A DNA stretch of 52,838 nt from Oscillospiraceae bacterium (GCA_017516785.1 JAFXAV010000049.1:1-52838), one strand, 5' to 3'. Shown: positions 41,913 to 51,282, numbered from the stretch's first letter. Notes: generated from the sequence alone by a model not told the origin. Numbers and translations: made by a program.

Positions 41913-42986
41913 ATGGAAGCTCTTCATATTCACGTTCTGAACCAGTTCCAGCTGGACGCCCCCGCTGTTTCCTGTGACCGCTACGGCTGCGGCCATATCA
42001 ACGAGACCTACCTGGTGGTGTCCGAATCCGGCCGCCGCTACATTCTGCAGAAGATCAGCAACCGCGCCTTCCCTGATGTCCCCGGCCTGATGGAGAACAT
42101 CGCCGCCGTCACCGAGTATCTGCACACCCAGATCTCCGATCCTTACGGTGCCCTGACCCTAATTCCCACTCTGGACGGCAAGAAGTATCTGCACCTGGAG
42201 GAAAACTCCGACTGGCGTGTGTACGATTTCATTGAGGAGAGCATCTGCCTACAGGCTCCCGAATCCCCTGAGGATTTCTACCAGAGCGCCATCGCTTTCG
42301 GCACCTTCCAGCAGCAGCTGGCAGGCTTCCCCGCCCATACCCTCCACGAGACCATCAAGAATTTCCACAACACCCCCGACCGCTACCGCATCTTCAAGGA
42401 AGTCCTGGCCCGCGATGTCATGAACCGCGCCAAGGATGTGCAGCCTGAAATCGAGTTCGTTCTGGCTCACGAAGAGGCAGGCTCCCGTCTGGTGAAGCTG
42501 CTGAATGAGGGCAAGCTGCCCCTGCGCGTTACCCACAACGATACCAAGCTCAATAACGTCATGCTCTCCGACACCACCCGCACTCCCCTGTGCGTCATCG
42601 ACCTGGATACCACCATGCCCGGCCTGTCCGCCTACGACTTCGGCGACTCCATCCGCTTCGGCGCTGCCACCGCTGCCGAGGATGAGAAGGACCTGAGCAA
42701 GGTCACCATGGATCTGGATCTGTTCCGTATTTACACCCGCGGCTTCCTGAAGGCCTGCCCCGGCCTGACCGAGGAGGAGCGGAAGGCTCTGCCCCTGGGC
42801 GCCATGACCATGACTCTGGAATGCGGCACCCGCTTCCTGACCGACTACCTGGACGGCGACCACTACTTCGGCATCCACTACCCCGACCACAACCTGGACC
42901 GCTGCCGCACCCAGTTCAAGCTGGTGCGCGACATGGAGTCCAAGTGGGACGAGATGCAGAAGATTGTTGAAGAAGAAAGCAAGTAA
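41913..42986 (+). CDS. N-acetylhexosamine 1-kinase-like phosphotransferase (NahK type)
   Basis: 357 residues of the aminoglycoside-phosphotransferase fold. The nucleotide region GCGHINETYLV, the catalytic loop RVTHNDTKLNNVML and the metal motif CVIDLDTTMPGLSAYDFGDSIR closely follow NahK of bifidobacteria, which phosphorylates GlcNAc/GalNAc at C1 in the lacto-N-biose/galacto-N-biose pathway. No phosphorylase or epimerase gene is adjacent, so the substrate is uncertain. It is followed by a terminator and the uronate genes. Confidence 0.82.
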   Translation: MEALHIHVLNQFQLDAPAVSCDRYGCGHINETYLVVSESGRRYILQKISNRAFPDVPGLMENIAAVTEYLHTQISDPYGALTLIPTLDGKKYLHLEENSDWRVYDFIEESICLQAPESPEDFYQSAIAFGTFQQQLAGFPAHTLHETIKNFHNTPDRYRIFKEVLARDVMNRAKDVQPEIEFVLAHEEAGSRLVKLLNEGKLPLRVTHNDTKLNNVMLSDTTRTPLCVIDLDTTMPGLSAYDFGDSIRFGAATAAEDEKDLSKVTMDLDLFRIYTRGFLKACPGLTEEERKALPLGAMTMTLECGTRFLTDYLDGDHYFGIHYPDHNLDRCRTQFKLVRDMESKWDEMQKIVEEESK

Positions 42987-43000
42987 TTCCATAATATATG

Positions 43001-43029
43001 CCCCGCGGCTCACCCGCGGGGCGCTTTTT
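43001..43029 (+). terminator. Terminator of the NahK-like gene
   Basis: GCCCCGCGG-CTCA-CCCGCGGGGC followed by GCTTTTTG. Confidence 0.8.
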
Positions 43030-43083
43030 GTTGCGGCGTAGGAGTTTTCTCCTCTCACCCATGTACCGTTATCAACAAAATAC

Positions 43084-43112
43084 TTGTCAATATTTCCGGT
43101 TTCTGCTATACT
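43084..43112 (+). promoter_or_regulatory. Promoter of uxaC
   Basis: TTGTCA (43084-43089), 17 bases, TATACT (43107-43112). Confidence 0.8.
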
Positions 43113-43147
43113 CAAAGTGTATCAACCTTAATAAAGGAGTGTTTGGC

Positions 43148-44545
43148 TTGATCCCTTTCATGAATGAAGATTTCCTTCTGACCTCCCCCACCGCAAAGAC
43201 TCTGTATCACGAGCATGCGGCCAAGATGCCCATCCTGGACTACCACTGCCATCTGGATCCTCAGCAGATCTACGAAGACGTCCGCTTTGAGAACATCACC
43301 CAGGTCTGGCTGGGCGGCGACCACTACAAGTGGCGCATCATGCGTTCCAACGGCGTTGACGAATACTACATCACCGGCAACGCACCTGACCGGGAAAAGT
43401 TCCAGAAGTTCGCAGAGGCTCTGCCCCGTGCCATTGGCAATCCCATGTACCACTGGTGCCACCTGGAGCTGAAGAACTTCTTCGGCTACGAAGGCACTCT
43501 GAACGGCAACACCGCCCAGGAAGTGTGGGATCTGGCTATCGCAAAGCTGGCTGAGCCCTCCTTCAGCGCCCGGGGCCTGATCAAGCAGAGCAATGTCGCC
43601 ATGATCGGCACCACCGACGATCCCTGCAGCGACCTGCAGTGGCACCAGAAACTGGCCGAGGAAGGCTTTGAGACCAAGGTCTGCCCCAGCTTCCGTCCTG
43701 ACCCCGCCCTGAACTGCCATAAGGCAGGCTTTGCCGCCTACATCCAGAAGCTGTCCGATGCTTCCGGTATCAAGATCGAGCATGCAGCTGATGTTGCCAA
43801 GGCTCTGACCCAGCGGATCAACCACTTCGACGCCTGCGGCTGCCGCGCTTCCGACCACGGCCTGGACTATGTCATGTACCAGGAAGCCACCGCAGAAGAG
43901 ATCGAAGCCACCTTCCAGAAGGCCATGGCAGGCGAGGTTCCCTCCGTCAAGGAAACCGAAGGCTACCAGACCTACCTGCTGCTGCACTGCGGCCGCGAGT
44001 ACGCCCGCTGCGGCTGGGCCATGCAGATCCACTTCAGCTGCTTCCGCAACCCCAACACCAAGATGTTCGGTCGCCTGGGCGCTGACTGCGGCTTCGACTG
44101 CATCGCTGTCACCGACTCCTCCGCTGCCCTGCACAAGGTTATGGATGCTCTGAATAAGGACGGCCAGCTGCCCAAGACCATCGTCTACTCCCTGAACCCT
44201 GCTGATGACCAGTGGCTGGACACCCTGCTGGGTGCATACCAGGGCACCGAGGTCCCCGGCAAGATCCAGCACGGCTCTGCCTGGTGGTTCAACGACAACA
44301 AGGTGGGCATGCAGAACCAGATGACTTCCCTGGCTCAGCTGGGTATCCTGGGCAACTTCATCGGCATGCTGACCGACTCCCGCTCCTTCCTGAGCTACGC
44401 CCGTCACGAGTACTTCCGCCGCATTCTGTGCCAGCTCATCGGCAACTGGGTTGAAAACGGCGAGTATCCCGCTGACATGGAATTCCTGGGCGGTCTGGTG
44501 GAGGACATCTGCTGCAACAACGCAAAGCGCTACTTCGGCGTGTAA
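43148..44545 (+). CDS. uxaC: Glucuronate isomerase
   Basis: 465 residues, first enzyme of the Ashwell pathway: glucuronate to fructuronate (and galacturonate to tagaturonate). Metal site HCHLDP near residue 33, then TDDPCSDLQWH and the C-terminal DSRSFLSYARHEYFRRIL. The start is TTG 43148: AAGGAG lies eight bases upstream, and the resulting MIPFMNEDFLL agrees with the usual UxaC N-terminus. ATG 43160 would leave a 20-base gap. Confidence 0.95.
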   Translation: MIPFMNEDFLLTSPTAKTLYHEHAAKMPILDYHCHLDPQQIYEDVRFENITQVWLGGDHYKWRIMRSNGVDEYYITGNAPDREKFQKFAEALPRAIGNPMYHWCHLELKNFFGYEGTLNGNTAQEVWDLAIAKLAEPSFSARGLIKQSNVAMIGTTDDPCSDLQWHQKLAEEGFETKVCPSFRPDPALNCHKAGFAAYIQKLSDASGIKIEHAADVAKALTQRINHFDACGCRASDHGLDYVMYQEATAEEIEATFQKAMAGEVPSVKETEGYQTYLLLHCGREYARCGWAMQIHFSCFRNPNTKMFGRLGADCGFDCIAVTDSSAALHKVMDALNKDGQLPKTIVYSLNPADDQWLDTLLGAYQGTEVPGKIQHGSAWWFNDNKVGMQNQMTSLAQLGILGNFIGMLTDSRSFLSYARHEYFRRILCQLIGNWVENGEYPADMEFLGGLVEDICCNNAKRYFGV

Positions 44546-44574
44546 GCAAAGTTACTGGTTCAGATTCCTAAATT

Positions 44575-44594
44575 TGGAACGGTTTTTTGTTCCA
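44575..44594. promoter_or_regulatory. Inverted repeat before uxuA (operator or weak terminator)
   Basis: TGGAAC-GGTTTTTT-GTTCCA, flanked by CTAAA and TTTAG, ends 18 bases before the -35 box of uxuA. It could be an operator or the uxaC terminator. Confidence 0.5.
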
Positions 44595-44612
44595 GATTTT
44601 TAGTCTCCCGCA

Positions 44613-44642
44613 TTGTCAGGAAAGCATCATTTATGCTATAAT
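44613..44642 (+). promoter_or_regulatory. Promoter of uxuA
   Basis: TTGTCA (44613-44618), 18 bases, TATAAT (44637-44642). Confidence 0.75.
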
Positions 44643-44708
44643 CTATTTGTTAAGCCCCTCCTTTGACATGGAGGACGCTGAGAATCTATCATAATTGGAG
44701 GAATTCTT

Positions 44709-45809
44709 ATGCCTATGCAAATGGGTTTCCGTTGGTACGGCGAGGGCAATGACGCCATTACCCTTGACTATATCAAGCAGATCCCCGGCGTTACCAGCAT
44801 TGTCTGGGCCCTGCATCACAAGATGCCCGGCGAAGTCTGGGAAGTTGAAGAGATCGCCGAAGTCATGGACCAGCTCCACAAGTACGGCTTCAATGGCGAC
44901 GTTGTCGAATCCGTCAACGTTCACGACGACATCAAGATTGGCCTGCCCACCCGCGATGCTCTGATTGAGAACTACAAGCAGTGCATCCGCAACCTGTCTA
45001 AGTTCGGCGTCAAGGTCATCTGCTACAACTTCATGCCCATCTTCGACTGGACCCGCTCCAACCTGTTCCACGAAGTCGGCGACGGCTCCACTGCCCTGTT
45101 CTATGAAAAGGGCATGATCCAGGACGACTACAACGCCATGGCAAAGTACATTCTGGACTTCACCGAGAAGTACAACATGTCCTTCCCCGGTTGGGAGCCC
45201 GAGCGTATGGCCAAGCTGGACGAGCTGTTCAAGGCCTATGCCGATGTTGACCACGAGAAGCTGTGGGCCAACCTGAAGTACTTCCTAGAAGCCATTATGC
45301 CCACCTGCGAGGAGTGCGGCATCAAGATGGCCATCCACATGGACGATCCCCCCTGGGATATCTTCGGCCTGCCTCGTCTGCTGATCAATGCTGAGAACAT
45401 CGACCGTTTCCTGTCCATGGTCGACCATCCCAACAACTGCCTGACCCTGTGCTCCGGCTCACTGAACGCCGATCCCAACAACAACGTGGCTGAGATCGTC
45501 CGCAAGCACTGCGACCGCATTGCTTTCGCTCACATCCGCAATGTCAAGCACTTCGACAACGGCGACTTCTCCGAGGCTTCCCATCGCGACTGCGACGGCG
45601 AAACCGGCATCCTGGAGATCCTGAAGGCCTACCACGACAATGGCTACGAAGGCTACATCCGTCCCGACCACGGCCGTCACCTGTGGGGTGAGGGTCCCGG
45701 CACTGTCCGTCCCGGCTACGGCCTGTATGACCGCGCTCTGGGCATCATGTACATGCTGGGCGTTTGGGATATGCTGGACAAGCTGGAAGGCAAGAAGACC
45801 ACCGTCTAA
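44709..45809 (+). CDS. uxuA: Mannonate dehydratase
   Basis: 366 residues. It converts D-mannonate to 2-keto-3-deoxygluconate. Family signatures MGFRWYGEGNDAITLDYIKQ, TSIVWALHHKMPGEVW, AIHMDDPPWDIFGLPRL, NCLTLCSGSLN and YIRPDHGRHLWGE, with His and Cys ligands of the metal site. GGAGG precedes the ATG, and it has its own promoter and terminator. Confidence 0.97.
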   Translation: MPMQMGFRWYGEGNDAITLDYIKQIPGVTSIVWALHHKMPGEVWEVEEIAEVMDQLHKYGFNGDVVESVNVHDDIKIGLPTRDALIENYKQCIRNLSKFGVKVICYNFMPIFDWTRSNLFHEVGDGSTALFYEKGMIQDDYNAMAKYILDFTEKYNMSFPGWEPERMAKLDELFKAYADVDHEKLWANLKYFLEAIMPTCEECGIKMAIHMDDPPWDIFGLPRLLINAENIDRFLSMVDHPNNCLTLCSGSLNADPNNNVAEIVRKHCDRIAFAHIRNVKHFDNGDFSEASHRDCDGETGILEILKAYHDNGYEGYIRPDHGRHLWGEGPGTVRPGYGLYDRALGIMYMLGVWDMLDKLEGKKTTV

Positions 45810-45825
45810 AATTCATACCCCTTAC

Positions 45826-45862
45826 CGCGCCGTCAATCCCCGACGGCGCGGTTTTTCTTTAA
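45826..45862 (+). terminator. Terminator of uxuA
   Basis: ACCGCGCCGTC-AATCCCC-GACGGCGCGGT followed by TTTTCTTT. Confidence 0.9.
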
Positions 45863-45945
45863 GGAAGTTTTTTACAGGATTTGGCAAATATTTTCTCCAA
45901 TTTGCACAAATCACCCTGATTTACCCCCCAATTCCCAATTCACTA

Positions 45946-45974
45946 TTGCGTGAGAAAATCAAATCCGTTATAAT
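45946..45974 (+). promoter_or_regulatory. Promoter of the uxuB-type SDR and eda genes
   Basis: TTGCGT (45946-45951), 17 bases, TATAAT (45969-45974). Confidence 0.75.
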
Positions 45975-46048
45975 ATATTGCGTATTAGGTTAATGGCTGA
46001 ACCGTCCCAAATTCAGCCTGAATTCAAATTATCTGGAGGTAATTCACT

Positions 46049-46894
46049 ATGCTTAATCTTCCCCTGACCCACGATTTCACCGGTAAGGTCGTCGTCGTCA
46101 CCGGTGCTGGCGGCGTTCTGTGCGGCGATATGGCCCGCGCTTACGCTCAGGCAGGCGCTAAAGTCGCTGCTCTGGACCTGAATGAAGCTGCTGTTCTGAA
46201 GCTGGCTGAGGAAGTCTGCGCTGAAGGCTTCGTCATGAAGGGTTACAAGTGCAACGTTCTGGAAATGGAAGCTCTGGAAGCTGTCCATCAGCAGATTCTG
46301 GCCGATCTGGGCCCCTGCGACATCCTGATCAACGGCGCCGGCGGCAACAACCCCCGTGCTACCACCGACAACGAGTACCATCACGAAGCATGGGAAGGCT
46401 GCAAGACCTTCTTCGATCTGGATCAGTCCGGCATCGACTTCCTGTTCAAGCTGAACTTCCAGGGCACCCTGCTGCCTACTCAGGTCTTCGCCAAGGACAT
46501 GGTGGAGCGCAAGTCCGGAAACATCCTGAACATCTCCTCCATGAACGCATACATTCCCCTGACCAAGATCCCCGCCTACTCCGGCGCAAAGGCTGCCATC
46601 TCCAACTTCACTCAGTGGCTGGCTACCCACTTCGCAGGCACCGGCATCCGCTGCAATGCCATCGCTCCCGGCTTCATCGTCTCCAACCAGAACCGCGCTC
46701 TGCTGTTCAATGCTGACGGCACTCCCACTGCTCGCTCCGGCAAGATCCTGGCCGGCACCCCCATGGGCCGTTTCGTTGACTCCGCTGAGCTGCTGGGCGG
46801 CATGCTGTTCCTGACCGATGACGCTTTCGCTTCCGCCATCACCGGTGTTATCCTGCCCATCGACTGCGGCTTCGCAGCCTATTCCGGCGTGTAA
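46049..46894 (+). CDS. uxuB: D-mannonate oxidoreductase (short-chain dehydrogenase type)
   Basis: 281 residues of the SDR superfamily. The Rossmann motif is VTGAGGVLCGDMARAYA (residues about 14-30), NAG is replaced by NGAGG, and the catalytic Tyr and Lys are in PAYSGAKAAI. It matches the Bacillus-type fructuronate reductase (YjmF/UxuB) rather than the long-chain E. coli UxuB, and by context converts fructuronate to mannonate. 33 bases upstream of eda, so they form an operon. Confidence 0.87.
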   Translation: MLNLPLTHDFTGKVVVVTGAGGVLCGDMARAYAQAGAKVAALDLNEAAVLKLAEEVCAEGFVMKGYKCNVLEMEALEAVHQQILADLGPCDILINGAGGNNPRATTDNEYHHEAWEGCKTFFDLDQSGIDFLFKLNFQGTLLPTQVFAKDMVERKSGNILNISSMNAYIPLTKIPAYSGAKAAISNFTQWLATHFAGTGIRCNAIAPGFIVSNQNRALLFNADGTPTARSGKILAGTPMGRFVDSAELLGGMLFLTDDAFASAITGVILPIDCGFAAYSGV

Positions 46895-46927
46895 TTTTAC
46901 CTTAACTCATTTTAGGAGGATACTGAC

Positions 46928-47557
46928 ATGACTGTTATGGAAAGACTCGCTAACTCCATCGTCGTCCCCGTTGTCGTTCTGGACAAGGTCGAGGACGCTG
47001 TCCCCACCGCAAAGGCTATGGCCGCTGGCGGCGTTGACACCATGGAGATCACCTTCCGCACCGCCTGCGCTCCCGAGTGCATCAAGGCTGTTGCGGAAAG
47101 CTGCCCCGACGTTCTGGTCGGCGCCGGCACCATCGTCAACCTGGAGCAGGCTAAGCTGGCTGTCGAGATGGGCGCTAAGTTTATCGTCTCCCCCGGCTTC
47201 TCTGACGAAGTCGTGGGCTGGTGTGTCGAAAACGACATCGCTGTCGCTCCCGGCTGCGTCACTCCCACCGAGATCATGGGCGCTCTGAAGCATGGCCTGA
47301 AGATGGTCAAGTTCTTCCCCGCCAATGTTTACGGTGGCCTGAACGCCATGAAGAACCTGTCCGCTCCCTTTGTTGGCCTGAAGTTCCTGCCCACCGGCGG
47401 TGTCAACGCAGCCAACATCAAGGAGTACATCGACGCTCCCTTCATTCACGCTGTGGGCGGCTCCTGGGTCTGCCCCAAGGCTGACATCAAGGCTGGCAAC
47501 TGGGAAAAGATCACCAATCTGTGCATCGAAGCCCGCAAGGCAGCCAAGGGCGAATAA
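46928..47557 (+). CDS. eda: 2-keto-3-deoxy-6-phosphogluconate aldolase
   Basis: 209 residues of the KDPG/KHG aldolase family. The general-base Glu is in DTMEITFRT, the phosphate site is VGAGTIVN, and the Schiff-base lysine is Lys128 in MVKFFPANVYGG. GGVNAANIKEY follows. It splits KDPG into pyruvate and glyceraldehyde 3-phosphate, the last step of the pathway. RBS AGGAGG; terminator at 47572. Confidence 0.96.
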   Translation: MTVMERLANSIVVPVVVLDKVEDAVPTAKAMAAGGVDTMEITFRTACAPECIKAVAESCPDVLVGAGTIVNLEQAKLAVEMGAKFIVSPGFSDEVVGWCVENDIAVAPGCVTPTEIMGALKHGLKMVKFFPANVYGGLNAMKNLSAPFVGLKFLPTGGVNAANIKEYIDAPFIHAVGGSWVCPKADIKAGNWEKITNLCIEARKAAKGE

Positions 47558-47568
47558 GTCATACTGAA

Positions 47569-47594
47569 AGGCCGCCGGGAAACCGGCGGCCTTC
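47569..47594 (+). terminator. Terminator of the uxuB-eda operon
   Basis: GGCCGCCGG-GAAA-CCGGCGGCC followed by TTCTTTTC. Confidence 0.85.
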
Positions 47595-47612
47595 TTTTCT
47601 GAAAGGATCCCT

Positions 47613-48317
47613 ATGCAAATTACCACTGTTTTATTCGATTTGGACGGCACACTGCTCCCCATGAATCAGAAGCGGTTTGTCATGACATACCTGGAGCATC
47701 TGGCGGCCTATCTTGTCCCCCACGGCTATGACCCTGGAATTGTTTCAAGGGCCATCTGGGCTGGTACCGAAGCCATGATGAAAAATGACGGCTCCGCCCG
47801 GAATGACGAGGTTTTCTGGAAAGCCTTTGAATCTTTCTGCGGCGAAGGCGCCCGGAAAGACGAGCCTGTTTTTCGGAAATTCTATGAAACCCGCTTCCAG
47901 AATGTGGCCAAAGTCTGCGGTTACAATCCAAAGGCGGTGAAAACCGTTAACGCCGTCAAGGCAAAAGGCTTCCGGGTGGCCCTCGCCACCAATCCCCTGT
48001 TTCCTCCCATCGCCACCGAAAACCGCATCCGCTGGGCAGGTCTGGAACCGGAAGATTTCGAGATATACACCAACTACGAGAACTGCCGTTTCTGCAAACC
48101 GAATCTGGACTACTACCGGGAGATTCTGAAAAAGCTGGGTGTAAAAGCCGAGGAATGCCTGATGGTAGGCAACGATGCCGGTGAGGACATGATTACGGAG
48201 AAACTTGGCATGAAGACCTTCCTGCTGACCGACTACGTCATCGACCGGGGGCTGGATATCACCCGCTGGAAGCAGGGCGGCTTTCAGGAATTGCTTGACT
48301 ATATTGATACCCTGTAA
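47613..48317 (+). CDS. HAD-family hydrolase
   Basis: 234 residues. Motif I FDLDGTLLP holds the nucleophile (Asp10) and acid (Asp12). The helical cap follows, with motif II VALATNPLF, motif III K at CKPNLDYY and motif IV GNDAGEDM. It is a phosphatase of unknown substrate, most likely a small phosphorylated metabolite. It lies just after the uronate operon and could be reached by read-through. Confidence 0.88.
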   Translation: MQITTVLFDLDGTLLPMNQKRFVMTYLEHLAAYLVPHGYDPGIVSRAIWAGTEAMMKNDGSARNDEVFWKAFESFCGEGARKDEPVFRKFYETRFQNVAKVCGYNPKAVKTVNAVKAKGFRVALATNPLFPPIATENRIRWAGLEPEDFEIYTNYENCRFCKPNLDYYREILKKLGVKAEECLMVGNDAGEDMITEKLGMKTFLLTDYVIDRGLDITRWKQGGFQELLDYIDTL

Positions 48318-48322
48318 CAAGA

Positions 48323-48349
48323 ACCCGGCTCCTGTTGGAGCCGGTTTTC
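48323..48349. terminator. Terminator between HAD and ABC genes
   Basis: AACCCGGCTCC-TGTT-GGAGCCGGTT followed by TTCT. Confidence 0.85.
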
Positions 48350-48351
48350 TA

Positions 48352-49146
48352 TTAACCTAAGACAAGCTTGTCGTCCACTTCGTCTGAGCCGCTGGCCTGG
48401 CTGAACAGGTTCAGCAGCTGTTCCACGGTGAGGTTCTTCTTCTCCTCGCCGGAAACATCGACGGCGATGTGACCATTATACATCATGATCAGCCGGTCGC
48501 CGTGGGCGATGGCATCGCGCATATTGTGGGTGATCATCATGGTGGTCAGCTTGCTTCTGCCCACGATCTTCTCGGTGGCTTCCAGCACCTTGGCTGCGGT
48601 CTTGGGGTCCAGGGCGGCGGTGTGCTCGTCCAGAAGCAGCAGCTTGGGCTGCTGAAGGGTTGCCATCAAAAGGGTCAGAGCCTGGCGCTGGCCGCCAGAG
48701 AGGAGGCCCACCTTGGCGGTCATCCGGTCCTCAAGGCCCAGATCCAGAATTTTCAGAGCTTCCCGGTACTCTTCCCGCTCGGCCTTGGTGATGCCGCTGC
48801 GCAGAGTCCGCGCCTTGCCACGGCGGGCAGCCAGAGCCAGATTTTCCTCGATCTGCATGGTGGCAGCGGTACCCATCATGGGATCCTGGAACACACGGCC
48901 GATGTACTGGGCACGCTTGTATTCAGGCAGATGGGTCACATCCACATCGTCAATGAGGATCCTACCGGAGTCGATGCCCCAAACGCCAGCCACCGCGTTC
49001 AGCATGGTGGACTTGCCGGCACCGTTACCGCCGATGACGGTGACGAATTCACCAGGTTTCAGATGCAGATTCAGACCCTGAAGGGCTTTCTTTTCATTGA
49101 CCGTTCCGGCGTTGAAGGTCTTGCAGACATTTTCAATCTTAAGCAT
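48352..49146 (-). CDS. ABC transporter ATP-binding protein (TrpZ-like)
   Basis: 264 residues. Walker A GGNGAGKST near 38, signature LLSGGQRQALTLL, Walker B LLLLDEHTAALD, switch His in ITHNM. It powers the importer encoded by the two genes upstream and overlaps the permease gene by eight bases. Confidence 0.93.
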   Translation of the reverse strand: MLKIENVCKTFNAGTVNEKKALQGLNLHLKPGEFVTVIGGNGAGKSTMLNAVAGVWGIDSGRILIDDVDVTHLPEYKRAQYIGRVFQDPMMGTAATMQIEENLALAARRGKARTLRSGITKAEREEYREALKILDLGLEDRMTAKVGLLSGGQRQALTLLMATLQQPKLLLLDEHTAALDPKTAAKVLEATEKIVGRSKLTTMMITHNMRDAIAHGDRLIMMYNGHIAVDVSGEEKKNLTVEQLLNLFSQASGSDEVDDKLVLG

Positions 49147-50077
49147 GGTGACCCTCCTTCTTATCCTTCTTGTGGAAATACTGCTGCTTCCAGTAGGGCA
49201 CTGCCAGGAACACAGCCACGATCAGCGCAGAGATCAGCTTCAGGTAGTTGGAGTCGATCTTCAGCAGACTGATGACGGCCTGAACCACGATGTAGTAAAT
49301 CACGGCGCCCAGGCTGACGGACAGCAGCTTCAGAGCGAAATTCCGGAAGATCTTGCCGAAGGCCACTTCACCGATGACAATAGCAGCCAGGCCGATGACG
49401 ATGGCGCCGCGGCCCATGTTGATTTCGGCGTAGGACTGGTACTGGCTCAGCAGCGCGCCGCTGAGGGCCACCAGGCCGTTGGCCATAGCCAGGCCGAAGA
49501 CCTTGTTGAAATTGGTGTTGATGCCCTGGGCACGGGCCATATGCTCATTGGCGCCGGTGGCACGGATGGAAGAGCCCAGCTCCGTACCGAAGAACCAGTA
49601 GAGAACGGCAATCAGGCCAATGGTGAACATACCCAGCACAAAAATAGGATGCTGATAGAAAGGACGGGTGCCCTTGGCAACATCCTGCAGGTAGCGCAGG
49701 GAGACCAGCATCTTGAAATTATTAACATTCAGGGCGGTGTTTGCCTTCATGCCCATGATGGCCAGGTTCACAGACCACAGACCCAGCTGGGTCAGAATAC
49801 CGGCCAGAATGGCAGGGATGCCGCACTTGGTGTGGAAAAAGCCGGTGACAAGACCTGCCAGCATACCGGCAAGCATAGCAACCAGCATGGCGATCCACAC
49901 ATTGGCGCCGCCCACCATCATCATGACACAGACACAGCCGCCGGTGCAGAAGGAACCGTCAACGGTCAGGTCAGAGACCTCCAGCAGACGGAAGGTAATG
50001 TACAGACCGATGGCCATAACGCCCCAGGCAAGGCCCTGGGAAATGGCACCGGGGAGTGCATTGATAAAGCTTACCAT
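49139..50077 (-). CDS. ABC transporter permease (TrpY-like, branched-chain-permease fold)
   Basis: 312 residues with eight to nine membrane segments (LTVDGSFCTGGCVCVMMMVGG, GLVTGFFHTKCGIPAILAGI, SLRYLQDVAKGTRPFYQHPI). Organisation with a PF04392-type binding protein and the ATPase matches the TrpXYZ family that imports aromatic amino acids in streptococci; the substrate here is inferred only. Confidence 0.9.
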   Translation of the reverse strand: MVSFINALPGAISQGLAWGVMAIGLYITFRLLEVSDLTVDGSFCTGGCVCVMMMVGGANVWIAMLVAMLAGMLAGLVTGFFHTKCGIPAILAGILTQLGLWSVNLAIMGMKANTALNVNNFKMLVSLRYLQDVAKGTRPFYQHPIFVLGMFTIGLIAVLYWFFGTELGSSIRATGANEHMARAQGINTNFNKVFGLAMANGLVALSGALLSQYQSYAEINMGRGAIVIGLAAIVIGEVAFGKIFRNFALKLLSVSLGAVIYYIVVQAVISLLKIDSNYLKLISALIVAVFLAVPYWKQQYFHKKDKKEGHHA

Positions 50078-50182
50078 GAGAAGAAATCCTCCCTTTTCTC
50101 TTTTCTTGCAGAGCAGGGGCTTAAAAGCCTCGCAAAAGCGGCTTGCAAGCCTCCGCCCTGCACTTATTCCAAAACAGCGTAA

Positions 50183-50215
50183 GTGGGGGTGCCGCTTTTG
50201 GCGGCACCCCCTTCG
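50183..50215 (-). other. Intercistronic stem-loop after the binding-protein gene
   Basis: GGGGGTGCCGC-CAAAA-GCGGCACCCCC on the minus strand without a T run, so mRNA stabilisation or partial termination is more likely than a full stop. Confidence 0.65.
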
Positions 50216-50227
50216 TTTCCTCAGGGA

Positions 50228-51187
50228 TTAACCGATGGCTGCATAGCCATCCAGAGGAGCCAGACCCAGGTCTTCGCAGATGGCTGCGTTGTACTTAGGA
50301 GTGACGGTTGCGGCATAGCCGACGGGCATGGTAGCGATGTCAGCTTCGCCCTTCAGGATCTTGGCTGCCATTTCGCCGGTGGCATAGCCCAGATCGTAGT
50401 AGCTGATGGACAGGGTAGCGACGCCGCAACCGGCGCAGATGCCTTCCTCGCCGGCGATGATGGGAACACCTGCAGCACGGCAGATGCCGTCGATGACGTC
50501 AGTGCCGGAGGCAACAGCGTTGTCGGTGGGAACATAGATGACATCGGAGTAGTCGCAGCAAGCCTGAGCAACTGCGGGCATATCATTGGAATCGGTGAAG
50601 GCGAACAGCTCGCAGGTGTAGCCCTTCTCTTCCAGCAGAGCCTTGACGGTGTCAACCTGGTACTTGGAGTTGGCTTCAGCGGAGCAGTACAGCAGACCCA
50701 CGGTGGAAGCATCAGGGAACCATGCCTGCAGCATGTCAGCCTGCTCGGTCAGAGGAGCCAGGTCGGAGGTGCCGGAGATGTTGCCGCCGACGGTGCCGTT
50801 GAAGTTCTCAATGCCCATTGCGACGCCGTACTCAGTGACGGAGGTGCCCAGGATGGGAATGTCACCGGTGGCAGCAGCTGCAGCCTGCAGAGCGGGGGTG
50901 GCGTTGGCCATGATCAGGTCAACTTCAGCGGCCACGAAAGCATTGGCAATGGTAGCACAGGTATTGGAATCGCCTGCAGCATTCTGCAGATCGAATGTAA
51001 CATTTTCTTCGCCCAGAGCAGCGATAACTGCATCCTGGAAGCCCTGAGTGGCAGCATCCAGCGCATCATGGGTAACCAGCTGGCAGATGCCGATGGTGTA
51101 CTTGCCATCATCCTTGGCAGCGCCGCCGCAGGCAGTCATGGAAACCAGCATCAGAACAGCCAGCATCACAGCAATAATCTTTTTCAT
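50228..51187 (-). CDS. ABC transporter substrate-binding lipoprotein (TrpX-like, PF04392)
   Basis: 319 residues. A lipoprotein signal ends in SMTAC. The mature part follows the PF04392 binding family: YTIGICQLVTHDALDAATQGF, DLIMANATPALQAAAAATGDIP, VYVPTDNAVASG and GEEGICAGCGVATLSISYYDLG. It captures the ligand (aromatic amino acid in characterised relatives) for the TrpYZ-like genes downstream. AGGAGAG precedes the ATG. Confidence 0.92.
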   Translation of the reverse strand: MKKIIAVMLAVLMLVSMTACGGAAKDDGKYTIGICQLVTHDALDAATQGFQDAVIAALGEENVTFDLQNAAGDSNTCATIANAFVAAEVDLIMANATPALQAAAAATGDIPILGTSVTEYGVAMGIENFNGTVGGNISGTSDLAPLTEQADMLQAWFPDASTVGLLYCSAEANSKYQVDTVKALLEEKGYTCELFAFTDSNDMPAVAQACCDYSDVIYVPTDNAVASGTDVIDGICRAAGVPIIAGEEGICAGCGVATLSISYYDLGYATGEMAAKILKGEADIATMPVGYAATVTPKYNAAICEDLGLAPLDGYAAIG

Positions 51188-51253
51188 GATATCTCTCCTT
51201 TTGTTTTTATTCCGCGCATGTTTGTGCGCCCACGCGGAACACCTGATTGCCTA

Positions 51254-51282
51254 ACTATACCACCGTTGCCCCATAATGTCAA
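51254..51282 (-). promoter_or_regulatory. Promoter of the TrpXYZ-like operon
   Basis: On the minus strand TTGACA (51277-51282), 17 bases, TATAGT (51254-51259). The divergent gap 51188-51501 otherwise shows only the kdgK promoter. Confidence 0.8.
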
